Shown here: one piece after another, positions 35,148-47,785 of the stretch
Layout of the letters: each line of letters starts with the position of its first letter
Numbering within the stretch: the stretch's first letter is position 1
From: Agapanthus africanus
Taxonomy: Eukaryota > Streptophyta > Magnoliopsida > Asparagales > Amaryllidaceae
DNA: 64,000 nt
Direction: 5' to 3'
Assembly: GCA_030015575.1 (NCBI GenBank)
Contig: CM057337.1
Coordinates: 297,190,044-297,254,043 of the forward strand
The notes under the pieces: generated by a model
The model's input: the letters and a program-made list of their open reading frames with translations, nothing else
Database searches by the model: none
Told to the model about the DNA's origin: nothing
Made by a program: the position numbers and the translations under genes

Positions 35148-38100
35148 TAATCCGTATTATTATCTTGATTGAGGCGTGATATGGTCGCTACCTGGAGAGA
35201 GAGAGAAGAAAACACTCAGCGTGCGCTCTTTCAAGAATAGATTGGTTATTATATTATCTAATCAGGATGGCTCCCACTGCTTTTTATCAAATCTTCCTTC
35301 AAACCCTAAAAGGAAAGACTAGCCGGGATTAATTACACACTACAAGTTCGCCAATCTTTCGGCCAGGCCAGTGTTGGTACTTTGAGGGAGGTCCCCCGTG
35401 CTTTCGCACGAACCTAATTAATGTAAACCTCGTTTTCCCAGAGGCGTAACCTCGTTAACACCTTTCTAGACACCTACTTGATCGGCTAATTGTAATGTAT
35501 AAAACTCTCCCAGGAGTAACTCTTACTCGCAGCGGGTATCGGGATCCAACTATCTCATAGAAGGTATGCAATCTCATTGCAAATTTCAACACTTGAAATT
35601 CCCGATAATATTTTGCCCCTAGCAGCTATATGACCTTAACATAGTCAACAAATCATAAGTGCTAGTCAAGTTCAACCCGTCATTTCCCGATTGAATTAAA
35701 CCCACCCGCACGACCCTTAACATAGTCAACAAAGTCGCAAGACTACCCTAATCCAATTACATCATATGCTTATGCAGATAAGCACTAATTAGCTACCGCA
35801 CACTACGCCTTAACATAGTCAACAAACGTAGCACGAATACTAACCAGTACTTATCTGAAATGACGGAGGGCTACGACAGGTTTTTCTGAAAACCTATTGC
35901 GTAATGAACTTGATATCGTTGTAGGATCGAATGAATTTTTAAAATGGAGTGCTTTTGAGGCTTTTCTAGTTTTGCTAAAGGAGTCACTCCCGGTGAAGGG
36001 ATCGCCGGTCCTTTCCTCGTCGAATGAGGTGCGGGATATATCATATATATCGCTGTGCAAAGAAAAAACACTTAAAAGCTATCAAAAGACAAACCGAGTG
36101 TGTAGCATCTGCCAGTTATTGCTAAAGGAGTCACTCCCGGTGAAGGGATCTCGGTCCTTTCCTTATCGAATAAGGTGCTGGATATATCGCATATACCACC
36201 GTGCAAAGCAAGAACTGTAGCTACCTGTTTTATTTTGAAATTCGATTCTACAACATCTTAGGTTTCTTTTAATTCATTAATCACATTAATGAAGTCCCAT
36301 CATTTAAGTACCTAAACATCACAGATAAATACGACGTACACTTATGCCATCCGCATTCGTCTCGATGTCCCCTCGTGCACCGTTAGGTTAGGTAACTAAC
36401 GGCAGAGCGGGGCAGGGCTAGCGCGGGTGTAAAACATAAGTAACGTCTATATAATATATCATATATACTATATACTGTATCTATCACAGAACATCACATG
36501 ATCACATCACAGATATCGCAGCAGAAGAATTATATGAAATATTGGATATACTAGGACGTCCGTGTTTTCAATACGAGCCAGTATAAAACACGGATTCCAC
36601 GGTCGCGATGAATAGCCAAACCCACACCCCTAGACCCCTATGAGAGCGGCAAGCAACCCTACCAATTCTAGAGCTAGGAGACCCGGACTCGACTCCTCGA
36701 GTTGGTCTCCCACTGGACTCCAGAACCCGGTTACTTGTGCCCTCCTCCTTGGGTCTATTCTTGTGCGGAAAAGTAAATAATATACAAGCGGTGACTACTT
36801 CCGCAACCTGGAAGCGCCCCAATAAAAGAATATTACATACAAGTTTTTACATGAATGAAAATGAAAAACACTCATCTCACATAAAAAACCCCATCTATTC
36901 AAACACGACGATCCAATATAACATATCCAGCAACACATAACATCACATGTCATCAACGTAAGTAAATATGCGCATCCCAATTGCCGTTGACATATAGCAA
37001 CGAAACCGGCGATATCACATATTACACTTACGGTCACAGAAAAGAAAGTGTAAAACTACAACAGCTGGAATCCGCAACCACCTCAGACATCGCATGCCTG
37101 ACCAAATGAATTACTTAGACATCGCATGCCTAACAATTATAAACCCCGCATTTTAGTCTCATTATCGAAAACTCTTTTCAATATCAAGTCGGGTAATTCA
37201 ACAAGATTCCCGACATCCTGATCGAATACTCGTCGCAAACTTTAGTAGGCGGCCGTACCCCCGATACCGTCGACGAAGTGCACCAAGGCGGAACACCGCT
37301 ACCGCGAGCACCCGAACGGATGCTTTCGGCGACGGGGTTCTCCTACAGTCACTTGGTCGGGGCTATGGAGTGAGGTTGTCTATTAAGTTTACCCGGCGAG
37401 TATCCGCGTACGCTACGTGATTGCGACGGACTTTTGATCACATCAAAATTCCGTGGCAACCGATCAAGTGAGACTAAATTGCTATGTTTATAACATTCAT
37501 TCAGTTATCTCATAACTTCATGTGAATTCCAATTATTATATCCCATTCCAGATAATTAGAAAATGTTAAACTTTCCGATTGAACATTCGAACACCCAAGT
37601 TTTCCCGATACAGATCAACACTTGAAATAAGTCTAATAACATTCAGTTCGTGCCTCAGTACCGACGGTCCAGCCGTAGAAGGGTCAAGCCAACGCCTCAC
37701 ATGTGGCACGCCGTACTGCCCCAAACCCGAAGGTTCAAAGGGCAGTTCAAGACGGTCACATAATCGAGTTAAGGTTTGTTGTCTTCTAGAGGGTCCATCG
37801 CGTTACTTGCACTACTTAAAACATCGTTAAACTACGGAAAAATCCAACAGTTGGAAATTTCCCGACAGGGGAAAAATTGGGTATTTATATCCGATCGAAC
37901 TTTTTAACATATTCTAAAAATTATCCGGAAATCCACACAGACAAAATTTGATAATCCGATCGAATATACTAAGTCCCCAAAACAACCCAGAAAATTCAAC
38001 ACTTGAAAAAATATTAAAAATTCCCAGAAGACTCAGCATTACAAGACATGAGTTACTGTGGAAGACACGTGCTGTAATTCAATACAGTGGCCGCGGAACC

Positions 38101-38323
38101 GCCGCGCATCCCTTGGTGGGGGCCGCGGTTCCGCGCCTCTGTTGTCGAATTACCATCACGTGCTTCCCAGTAACTCATGTAATTCCCTGCTGAATTTTTT
38201 GGAAATTTTTAATATGGAAAAATCCACGTTTTTAGAAAAAGGACAGAGAGCTATTTTGGGTTCTCAATTTCGATTCGATCGGACTTCAAATTGCGTCTGG
38301 ACTTCGCCTAAGGCTCTAGCTAG
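35148..38323 (-). other. Decayed gag/leader region of E
   Basis: No recognisable gag. It has the TTGAC/GTTAA series (from about 35634), two TCACTCCCGG blocks, one 130-bp module (about 36625-36760), a segment near 37645-37815 shared with D and with the interior of G, and the leader hairpin. Confidence 0.6.
38047..38179 (-). repeat. Long leader hairpin of E
   Basis: Nested complementary blocks: CATGAGTTACTG (38047-38058) with CAGTAACTCATG (38168-38179); CACGTG (38066-38071) with CACGTG (38157-38162); GTAATTC (38074-38080) with GAATTAC (38147-38153); GGCCGCGGAACCGCC (38089-38103) with GGCCGCGGTTCCGCGCC (38121-38137). It ends 145 nt from the primer-binding site. Confidence 0.88.
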
Positions 38324-38335
38324 GCTCTGATACCA
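38324..38335 (-). other. Primer-binding site of E (initiator-Met tRNA)
   Basis: Reverse complement TGGTATCAGAGC, one base from the 5' LTR. Confidence 0.94.
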
Positions 38336-38336
38336 C

Positions 38337-40555
38337 TGTAGGGTTCCTAGGCACCCTAATGAGGTCTCACAAGGCATCGACCATGCCAATTTCAAATTTA
38401 AACTGTGCCGAGAAACCCTAGAACGGATCGTTTGCTAGAAAACTAGGCGAAAAGATAACTAGTTAACAATTAACTAATGGGATATCGGAAATACAACCTT
38501 TGTAGATCCGGTGCTCCACCTCCATAGCTCTGCAACGAAGTCGTCTCCGCTGTCCAAGAGGAATCCGGGCTCTAGAGTCGGCTTCGTCGGAGAAAAAGCG
38601 AGCTAGGTCGTCGATGTCCATGCCGAAGATGATCTACGTCGAAGCATCGCAAGATCAAGCTCTCACTTCACCACGTCTAGAAACTTGTGAAGGAAACACA
38701 CTCTACTACTTGGCAAGAGGTAGAGGATGAAGATATAGGAAGTGGGTAGACTTTAGAATTGGATTTCTCACTCTTTATCATCAATCACCATTGATGAAGA
38801 AAGCTTTTTCTTCCTTGCTCATGAAGAAGAAGAAGGAAATTGTTATGATAAGAATAATTAAAAAAGAAAAGAAAATCCATTCTTATCATAAGCAAACCAT
38901 GGTTAGGTGTAGAGATTAAACCAAGGTTAGTTTGAATGGTTAGGGTTAAGGATGAGATAAGAATGGTTGACTAAAGTCAATGCTTCATGAAGGTTCAAAG
39001 AAAGGACAAATAAAGCCACCATTCTTTTCTCTTCTCATTTATTTTCCAAAATGAAATGGATAAATAAATAAGTGAATAAAACAAAACCCTAACCATAATC
39101 ATGTAACCATGGTTTGATCTTTACACAAAAACCCTAGCATAACATGTATCATCAAACATGATACAATCAAGTGCACAAAAGTATATCACATATACAATAT
39201 GTACAGTCCGAGTGAGAAAATCCATTTAAAGTGAACCGATACTAGTTAATGCAAAGTAATATATCAAATATATAATTATGCATTAAATCACTAAATCAAC
39301 ACTTGATTCAATGATCCGGTCATATCGCACATAACCGACTGGTATCTTCAGTAACAACTTATCGAATCAACACTTGATCCGATAACCCGGCTATATCGCA
39401 TATAACCGATCAATGTCACATCGCGAGAATGAAATACGGTATCACATACACGTATTATTCTCGGTCCCGCACATATCTCATATGCGCTCCTATTTCGTTT
39501 CGCTTGAGCCAGGAAACCTCTGTGTAGGACTCTAAAGACTCGTCAATACGCCGGCAGCGGATGATGATCATATCAAACACCCACAAGCCGCAAGCGGTCT
39601 GCTAAACGTAACGGCCACCCGGGTATTGATCGATCTGAAGATCGACGAGCAAGCCCGCTCACACTCCAGTGAATCCGACCAGTAACACTACCGTACAGTC
39701 CGGTCTGATCGTCTGATATGTCGCATATCTCGCCTAGGGGTGGTAAACGTCAGACCCCAATAGCTCGATAAGTCGTGTCGATATGAGGTCTATAACTGTT
39801 CGAGAAACTACTGGTAACACTTACCAGTAAATCTCAGCAACCCTGGCCAGGGATTTCCTGTTATAGCCAATCGAACACAGCGCAACATCAACCCCCTATA
39901 CCGGAAGAGACGAATCCCCTCCTATCGCTCATTGCCTCCATGTGACTCGGGACTGTACCCAAAAACCACCGTTTTGCACGCCCTCTTGGACGTGGTAAGA
40001 TGGAAATCAAAGCACAGTGGGAACCACACAAGACTCTATGACGATCTCGGGTCAACAGACTACTCTGTACCAGTGTCACCAGAGAACTGCCATCTGACGT
40101 GAGGTATAATACCATCTGGGAGTTCTCGGCGAGTCCGTCCAGTGTACCCAGTCTCTACTGAGCACCCGTATATCATCTCTGATGTCAAACACCAATGGAT
40201 ATGGGATCATCCATCGCCCATCTGTATGGGTCGAGAAGGTATACGCTAGTCTACTCTGGTATATCGATGCCCCGTCTCGATACACCCACGACTAGGGACT
40301 TTGAAGGATGTACTTATGGACTACCATGTCCCCACTAGTATGATCCGCATCATAGTCCAGGTAGTCAAGTACACATCCTAAGGGCTTTACCAACATGTAA
40401 CAGAGAGACAATCAGTGTACACGTTAAGGTAAAGTTCAACCAGATAGCATACTATCATGTCGAGCAAGAAAGTCCTCCCTATATATGTCCCAGCATCCAC
40501 TACAATATACATCCTATGTATAGTAATGGCCTCTAGGGCATACATATAACTAACA
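38337..40555 (-). repeat. 5' LTR of E
   Basis: 2219 bp, the same length as 30164-32382. Hairpins at 39388-39407 (CGGCTATAT/ATATAACCG) and 39433-39456 (AATACG/CGTATT). Confidence 0.95.
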
Positions 40556-40635
40556 CAGAGAGGGGTAAACATCGGGGTTTCCGGGTTCGATCGGACTTTA
40601 AACTTGGCTCAGACTTTGCCTAAAGCTCTAGCTTG

Positions 40636-40647
40636 GCTCTGATACCA
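40636..40647 (-). other. Primer-binding site of D (initiator-Met tRNA)
   Basis: Reverse complement TGGTATCAGAGC. The leader of D continues left to 40561 and, after E, from 30163. Confidence 0.94.
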
Positions 40648-40648
40648 C

Positions 40649-42787
40649 TGTAGGGTTGCTAGGCACGCGCACGAAGGTCTACGAGGCATCAACCATGCCC
40701 GATTAAAATTTTAGCCGTGCCGAACAAGCCGAAGCCTGATCTTTAAACTAGGGTTTTGGCGAAAACTAGCATGTTAAACACTTTAACACTAAGTGAGAGG
40801 GATTACAACCTTTGTAGATCCGGTCCTTAACTTCTTAAGCTCCGTGTTGAGGTCCTTTCGCTGCGATCATCGTGTTCTGGACTCTCGAGAGGCTTTACGA
40901 AGAGAATGATGCAACCTTGCTTCCGATCTTCGATAACATAGATGATCTACCTTGAAATTTCGTTAACACAAGCTATCACTCATGAAATGATGTGAACACC
41001 CTCATCTAAATGGCAAGGATAGATGAGAATGATGAAGTAGGATTTTTGCTCTCATTTATAATCTTTTTCTCACTCACTTTCATCACAAAAGAAAGCTTTT
41101 TCAAGAAGGAACTCAAGGAAGAAGAAGAATGAATATCTTTTTCCTTTTGTGATGAACAATGAATTATTGTAGTGGTTACAAATCTAACCAAGGGTTAAGC
41201 ATGAAGGAGTTAACCCATATAGAGAATTGACTAGAGTTAATGGTTTGGATTGGGTTAACATAATATCTCACAAAAATATCAAGCAACCACAAAGTCAAAG
41301 CTTCATGGAAGCTTCATGCAAAAGCTAACCCTAATCCAAACCCTAACCAAGTTTAAACCCTAATCCATTGTTAAATTTGTAACCCTAACATGTTACAATA
41401 TTATATATCACATATACAATATATTTTGTAACAATAGAAAATAATACAATTAACATATATCAATGTATTATCCCGTGAGAAAATGAATCTTTTAGTGAGC
41501 TAATATTAGTTAATGTAGTTTAATATATCATATACATTATTATACATTAAATTATCGAATCAACACTTGATCCGACAATCCGGCTATATCGCATATAACC
41601 GACTAATACGATGACCCGGCTATATCACATATACCCGGCCAATATCTCATATCGCGAGAATCCAATACGGTATCACATACCGCATTATCCTCGGTCCCGC
41701 ACATATCACATATGTGCTCCTACTCCGTTTTTCCTGAGCCAAGAAACCTCTGTGTAGGACTCTAAAGAATCGTCAATACGCCGGCAGTAGGTGATGATCA
41801 TATCAAAAACACCCACAAGCTGCAAGCGGTCAGCTAAACGTAATAGCTACCCAGGTATTGAGCGCTCAGAAGATCAACAAGCAAGCCTATACATTCTCCT
41901 GTGAATCCAATCAGTAACACTCTCGTACAGTCCGGTCTCGTCGTCTGATATGTTGCATATCTCGCCTAGGGGTGGTAAACGTCAGACCCCAGTAGCTCGA
42001 TAAGTCGTGTAGATATGAGGTCTATAACCGTTCGAGAAACTATTGATAACACTTACCAGTAAATCTCAGCAATCCTGGCCAGGGATTTCCGGTTATAGCC
42101 AATCGAACACAACAAAACATCAACTCCCTATACCGGGAGAGACGAATCCCCTCCTATCGCTCATTGCCTCCATATGATTCGGGACTGTACCCAAAAGCCA
42201 CCTTTTTGCATACCCTCTTGGACGTGGTATGATGGAAATCAAAGCACAGTGGGAATCACACAAGACTCTATGACGATATCGGGTCAACAGACTACTCTGT
42301 ACCAATGTCACTGGAGAACTGCCATCTGACGTAAGGTATAATACCATCTGGGTGTTCTCGGCGAGTCCGTCCAGTATACCCAGTCTCCACTGAGCACCCG
42401 TACACCATCCTTGATGTCAAACACCGATGGATATGGGATCATCCATCGCCCATCATATGGGTCAAGATGCGTATACGCTAGTCTACTCTGGTGTATCGAT
42501 GCCCTGTCTTGATACACCCTCGACTAGGAACAGTTATAGGATGTACTCGTCGACGACCGTGGCCCCACTAGTATGATCTCATCATAGTTCTAGTAGTCGA
42601 GTACATATCCTAAGGGCTTTATCAACATGTAACATAGAGATAATCAGAGTACATGTTAAGATAAAGTACAACCAGATAGCATACTATCATGTTGAGCAAG
42701 AAAGTCCTCCCTATATATGTCCTAGCATCCACTACAATATACATCGTATGTACAGTAATGGCCTCTAGGGCATACATATAACTAACA
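40649..42787 (-). repeat. 5' LTR of D
   Basis: 2139 bp, TGTTAGT...CCTACA on the minus strand. It pairs with the split 3' LTR and includes the empty form of A's insertion site near 41842-41852. Confidence 0.94.
41581..41717. repeat. TATCRCATA-core hairpin array in the 5' LTR of D
   Basis: CGGCTATAT/ATATAACCG (41581-41601), CCGGCTATAT/ATATACCCGG (41616-41638), CGGTAT/ATACCG (about 41668-41682) and perfect GCACATAT/ATATGTGC (41699-41717). All have 3-base loops CGC or CAC. Confidence 0.82.
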
Positions 42788-43156
42788 CGGGTTTCATATG
42801 CCACTCTCAGAACCGAGAAAACACATGGTGGACATACTGAAATATCATAACAAGAGAAACCGGGTTTTTAAAACAATACATACTCTCTTTTAAAATAAGC
42901 ACGGTTCTCAAATCCAGAAATCTCGTGAAAACAACATATCTTAATGCGTATAATCACAAAGCATGATGTATGCGATATCTAAAAGAAATGTATGAATATC
43001 CGTGTATCATGCAACATGGAACAGTAATATGCACATATTAAGAGAAAACCGCTCTTTTAAATGAATCCAGTTTTAAAATATATCTTACGGTTCCCAAACT
43101 CCAAATCAAGCCAGAATCATCTATGTATGTGCAAATATGTATGTATGCAAGTATGG

Positions 43157-43627
43157 GTGTATAATAAGTATGTACACAAGTCTGCGAGTACAATATGCAT
43201 GTGCTCCAATATGGATGTACAAGTAGGTATTACGCATGCCTGAGTGTACAATATGCATGCACGCCAATATGGATGTACAAGTAGGTATATACGCAAGTAT
43301 GAGTGTACAAAATGCATGTGCGCCAATATGGATGCACAAGTAAGTATATACGCAAGTATGAGTGTACAGTATGCATGTGCGCCAATATGGATGTACAAAT
43401 TCGTATATACGCAAGTATGAGTTTACAATATGCATGTGCGCCAATATGGATGTACAAGTAGGTATATACGCAAGTATGAGTGTACAATATGCATGTGCGC
43501 CAATATGGATGTACAAGTAGGTATATACGCAAGTATGAGTGTACAATATGCATGTGCGCCAATATGGATGTATAAGTAGGTATATACGCAAGTATGAGTG
43601 TACAATATGCATGTGTGCCAATATGTC
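43157..43627. repeat. 59-bp minisatellite, about eight copies
   Basis: Unit contains GTACAAGTAGGTATATACGC, AAGTATGAGTGTACAATATG and CATGTGCGCCAATATGGAT. Inner copies are nearly identical; the first and last are diverged. On the minus strand it stays open in all three frames, giving a false 205-residue ORF (43121-43738). Confidence 0.93.
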
Positions 43628-43679
43628 ATACAAGGAGTCATATCCTGATGTAACAATCCTACTGTGTAGTGACATGGAA

Positions 43680-43745
43680 ATTATCGATGATGAAGTGTGT
43701 GAGCCGGCAAGCAGGTGTACGTGGAATATACGTATCATCGATAAT
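43680..43745. repeat. 12-bp inverted repeat
   Basis: ATTATCGATGAT (43680-43691) and ATCATCGATAAT (43734-43745), just right of the minisatellite. Confidence 0.8.
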
Positions 43746-44555
43746 GGTGCTGGTGTCCTGACAGCATGGGTTTAATATAACAATAAACACATTTAAACAT
43801 ACAATGCGACGCGAATAGCAAGAATATGCGGATAATGAATAATAAACGCAACAGTGAAGAATCTACATCAATATATATATATGTCATACAGTTTTGCCAT
43901 TTGAAATAACACAAATCGTAGTGTTTAGAAAAAAATAAGGGCCACGGTGTTTTTAAGAAAAGATGCGTCTTTTGAAAATATCTGTAGAATCCCTTGGTCT
44001 GTCTTTAAAATACTCACGATTCGTTAGTTTTGAAATAGGTATGACTCGAGTCTTTTCTAACATTAATAAGTAAACTATAAGACTAATCGAAATGTAAGGA
44101 AACCACCTAAATCTGAGTCGATACATCTAAATATAATAGTCGGTGATCCCGCCTCAAAAGTATCACATACGATACAGTATATAAAATGACATTCTCGAGT
44201 CAAGAGTGCGGATCTATCATCAATATAAAGCTCGTACGGTAAATCTATCGTACGGCATCCCAATCTGGGTACGGGTCAAATATCACATTTATCCCTTCAT
44301 TTATCTGGTATCCATATCATCATATCCTGTATTTGGGGTATTGATCTAAGTCTAGTATATACTGATACCATCTATATATATGTGTGTATGAAAACACACG
44401 CCTAAAGGCCCGCTATATTCTCACGTCGTATCTCGTAATACGAACCACATCATATCACCGATCTCATGGCACCATGCCCAATCTCATCGACTCATCTCCA
44501 AATACCATGTACAATCCTCATGATCCATGTATAAGTATACGTATATATATAGTCC

Positions 44556-46356
44556 TGATTGAATACGATTTCCGATTGTGTAGTATGAAAATTGTATAGA
44601 AATCACAACCAAAAATTATTTGACCGCAATCAATAACGGTGTCGAATGTAGCGCGTTAGGAAGTGTGGATCGTCCACAGGGACATGTAATCGTTCGTGTT
44701 TCGATTTAGATGAGTTGAAACTTTAAAGAAAAGAAAACAAACAACAATTCATGATTTAAATATTTGAAGTTCAAGAATTAGAAAATCTAGGTCTAAATCA
44801 AGGAAACAATAAAATCAAGAATTGATATGTGATGATTTCCAAATCAACAATCAAGATTCGAAGTGTGGCTCGTAGGAGTAGATCGGATCTATAGATGTGA
44901 TGAGATCTAATGATTTCATATTCTTATCCATTAACGAATTGATACTAGATCGATGACCATTTATCGAGGTTAAGGATCTTGCGAAGAAACTAGGGTTTCC
45001 TCATCTCATCCTTTGTCCTTTCGATGAATCTCATTCACAAACTAGCTTCTAGTAAATCAAATGATTGATCGTTGATCTCTAGTTTCGAGCGAACACAATC
45101 AAGAAAGCATCATCTCGAAACTAGGTCATCGATCATTCGATTACAAGAATTTACAAACGCTATAGGATTTAAGAATTGTAAAAGGATCTAAATCATCATC
45201 ATTCTATCGATCGTCTCGACTCCTTTACGAGCGGAGTTTACTCAAACATTATCACAAAGCAAATATTCAAGAATCTAGATTGAATCATAATGCTCGAATT
45301 CAAAAGATACGCAAGATAAAAGAATTATCACCTTTATTATATCAACAATTAGTTACAACTCTCAAGAACTACAAGAGGAAGGAACTTTGATCGTTGAATT
45401 TGGCGTCGCTCGGCTCCTTGAGTCGCGGATCGGCTTTGATCACTTGCTCGGATGAAGATCGGCTTCGCTCCCTAAAGGATCTCAGCTTCTTGCTTTGATT
45501 GAACTCGGAATTCTTGATCTTGGATTGGAATTGGAATTAGGGTTAGGGTTTTGAGGAACAAGTTGTGTCACTCAACTTGTGGGTGGAAGAGGAAGAAAGA
45601 AGAACAACCTTCAACCTTAGATCTAGGCTCCCTTTTATAGACCTTGTAACCCTAGATCTAGGATTCAAAATTTGAATTTCCCTCCAAAAGTTTGTTAGCT
45701 AGAGAGGCTTCTAGAAGAAGTTAGTTGGAGGGATGCTTCTAGAAATGGGTTGTTAGGAGGTTGATTAGCTTAACCATGATTAGCTTGATTAATGATCCTT
45801 GCTGATCTGGTAGAAGCTTCTAGGGTAATATGGAATTTGACATGTCTTTATGAGGTGTACACATTAAGAGAGGAATACTGCAGAAAAGTATAGCTGACGT
45901 CATCCTCACATGACCGCGGATCCGCGGCACATGCCTGCATAAGCCGCGGATCCCCGGCCGTATAGATGGATCTCTGTGTACATTTTCTTCTAATGCTTTC
46001 TGATGGCTTCCTGGAATATTACTGATATGTGGAATCTTTCTTTTCCCTGTTGTTAATTACCAGATCTCAAGGCTTTGAGTTGGCGTATTTTATCAGCATT
46101 ATTTTCATTGATTTGGCTTTTCTCCTGGAATCTCCTGCACAGACTCCGAAACAAGTGTTGCGCTACACAAGAATGATGCGATGCCATGATAAACAGTCAA
46201 TTTCCCTAAAAATGCCGGTTTTAGAGTATATCACATGTAATCTGGTATTTCAGGGATGTTTTGCTAATATGTGTAATATGCAAACCGAACACCTCTAGAT
46301 GAATGCAAAAGATAGGGAAATTGACGTGTTAAAAATACATTATTTTCGACTGATCA
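44556..46356 (-). repeat. 3' LTR of H
   Basis: 1801 bp, TGATTGAA...CTGATCA on the plus strand. Contains palindrome CCGCGGATCCGCGG (45914-45927) and CCGCGGATCCCCGG (45944-45957). Confidence 0.95.
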
Positions 46357-46371
46357 AATTCCCCCAAACTT
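46357..46371 (-). other. Polypurine tract of H
   Basis: Reverse complement AAGTTTGGGGGAATT, next to the 3' LTR, typical of Athila/Tat Gypsy elements. Confidence 0.92.
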
Positions 46372-47785
46372 ATTTTCGGTCGTCTCGAGTGAATTGTTTT
46401 ATTAAAAAGAGAAGGAGGAAATGAAGAAAAAGAAAAACTAACTAGCACACTTTCGTAGGCAATACGATTGCACTGAGCATGTGCAACAAGCCTCTAAACC
46501 TCTAGGTGTCTCTAGTAGGATGAGTGTTGTCTCTTGAGGGTTTTCAGCGGATTGCACCCACAAAATCCAATAATAAAAGGAAGATCATGAAATTTACATT
46601 TAAAGATAAGAATTGTAAAAGAAATACTTTGAAAATTAGGGTTTCCAACTATGCTAGCTTTTCGGTTGTCATGAGCCCTATCTTAATAGTCATGAAAAGA
46701 TGTTAGAAATCACATAACTCCTCAATAAAACATCGTCTTTATTTTTCATTCCTACCTTTCTTCCAAACATCGATCATATAACCCTACGTGTGTGTAATAG
46801 ACATCCCTACACCCGGAGAATTCAATTCAAGCTATCATACTCTTGCCCATCTGCCTCAGTACTTTTTAATTGATGAATATTTAGATTTGCTCACACATTA
46901 TCATGCGACCGTTAATACTTCTTGAGGTACTAACCGACCGATTACTCATGTGCTTGCTTATTAGGTATTTTCCTCGTCTTGCACCACCTGAGGCTTAGCA
47001 GTGACTCCAAGACCAGTTGGTCTAAGGCACTAGGTGAAGAGGCACCCTCGCTATATTTTTTTTATTGCTGCCTTGGCGATAACAAAACCAGTGTTCATTT
47101 TTCTCACCATTTTATAATTTATTCATTTTTTTAATTTCCTTCATACTTTGGCTTTTAGACAAGAGCATTTCAAGGTATCCTCTACTATCCCGAGCTTCAA
47201 GACGTGTGTAAGTGCGAATAGCAGGGTATCAATGTTCAAAATGTTTGGCTTCCAGAATAGGAACTATTTTTCAGACTTATTTTTATCCTCAGATTAGTGG
47301 CTTCCTTCATCTTACTAACCCTTAGGACAACGGCTCATAACTAGTTATTACTAGTTCGTATAAGAAAACATCTAATTTTCTTGGTTTTCTTAAATTTTTC
47401 CAATCTTTTGGATGTAATTTTTTCACTATCTAATCTTTTATTATCTTATTTATGTACAAAAAATTTTATTTTTTTAAATTTTTTTTAAAATTTTTATAGG
47501 TTTTTTCAAAAATGTTTTGTGCTTATGCAAAGTATGATGCAAATGATGCGAAAATAAGCACAAACCCCCCCAAACTTATTTTCAACAGCGTCCTCACTGA
47601 TGCCATCCGCTATATCTTCAAAAACCTGTAAGCCTGGGAGGAAATTTATTAATGGAGGAAAAATATTTAAGTGAAGATCCTCCCCCAAACTTATTCTTGG
47701 CTCATCATTTTGTGTAAACATTTTCTTATCAGGAGCCAGATTATACCCCCCCAAACTTGAGTTAAACAATGTTAACTTTTGAAAA
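46372..47785 (-). other. 3' noncoding region of H with extra PPT-like tracts
   Basis: No recognised domain. Three further G-runs on the minus strand match the true tract: AATAAGTTTGGGGGGG (47565-47580), AATAAGTTTGGGGG (47682-47695) and AAGTTTGGGGGGG (47746-47758). This is where RT, RNase H and integrase would be expected. Confidence 0.75.

Larger units (their letters stand above)
30164..40555 (-). mobile_element. Complete Copia LTR retrotransposon E (D family)
   Basis: 10.39 kb, minus strand, LTRs 30164-32382 and 38337-40555 (both 2219 bp), primer-binding site 38324-38335, polypurine tract 32383-32393. CAGAG at 30159-30163 and 40556-40560 is a perfect target duplication, placing E in the leader of D, less than 100 bp from the primer site of D. 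LTRs differ at few positions by eye. Pol carries the same RT frameshift as D, so E probably moved in trans. Confidence 0.95.
11865..42787 (-). mobile_element. Copia LTR retrotransposon D, carrying nested A and E
   Basis: Full-length minus-strand element once A (13074-23354 plus one TSD copy) and E (30164-40555 plus one TSD copy) are removed. The 3' LTR is 11865-13073 joined to 23360-24299; the 5' LTR is 40649-42787. LTR ends are TGTTAG...CCTACA. Flanking CGGGT at 11860-11864 and 42788-42792 is a perfect 5-bp target duplication in the LTR of G. Its LTRs differ visibly more than those of A or E, as expected for the older host. Pol is in pieces. Confidence 0.93.
42788..44555 (-). repeat. 5' LTR of G, segment 2
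   Basis: Continues 11864 after D is removed (42788-42792 is the second CGGGT) and is broken at 44556 by H. Noncoding. It holds the 59-bp minisatellite. Confidence 0.75.

Noticed and set aside
43157-43627. Regular repeats resembling a CRISPR array
   Set aside because: There are no unique spacers; the whole 59-bp unit is repeated head to tail in a plant retrotransposon.
43121-43738. 205-residue minus-strand open frame, with three other overlapping frames
   Set aside because: It is a product of the 59-bp minisatellite, open in every frame; no domain and no start context.
45000-45600. Possible host exon in the LTR of H
   Set aside because: The same sequence recurs in the other LTR (52260-52870), so it belongs to the element.
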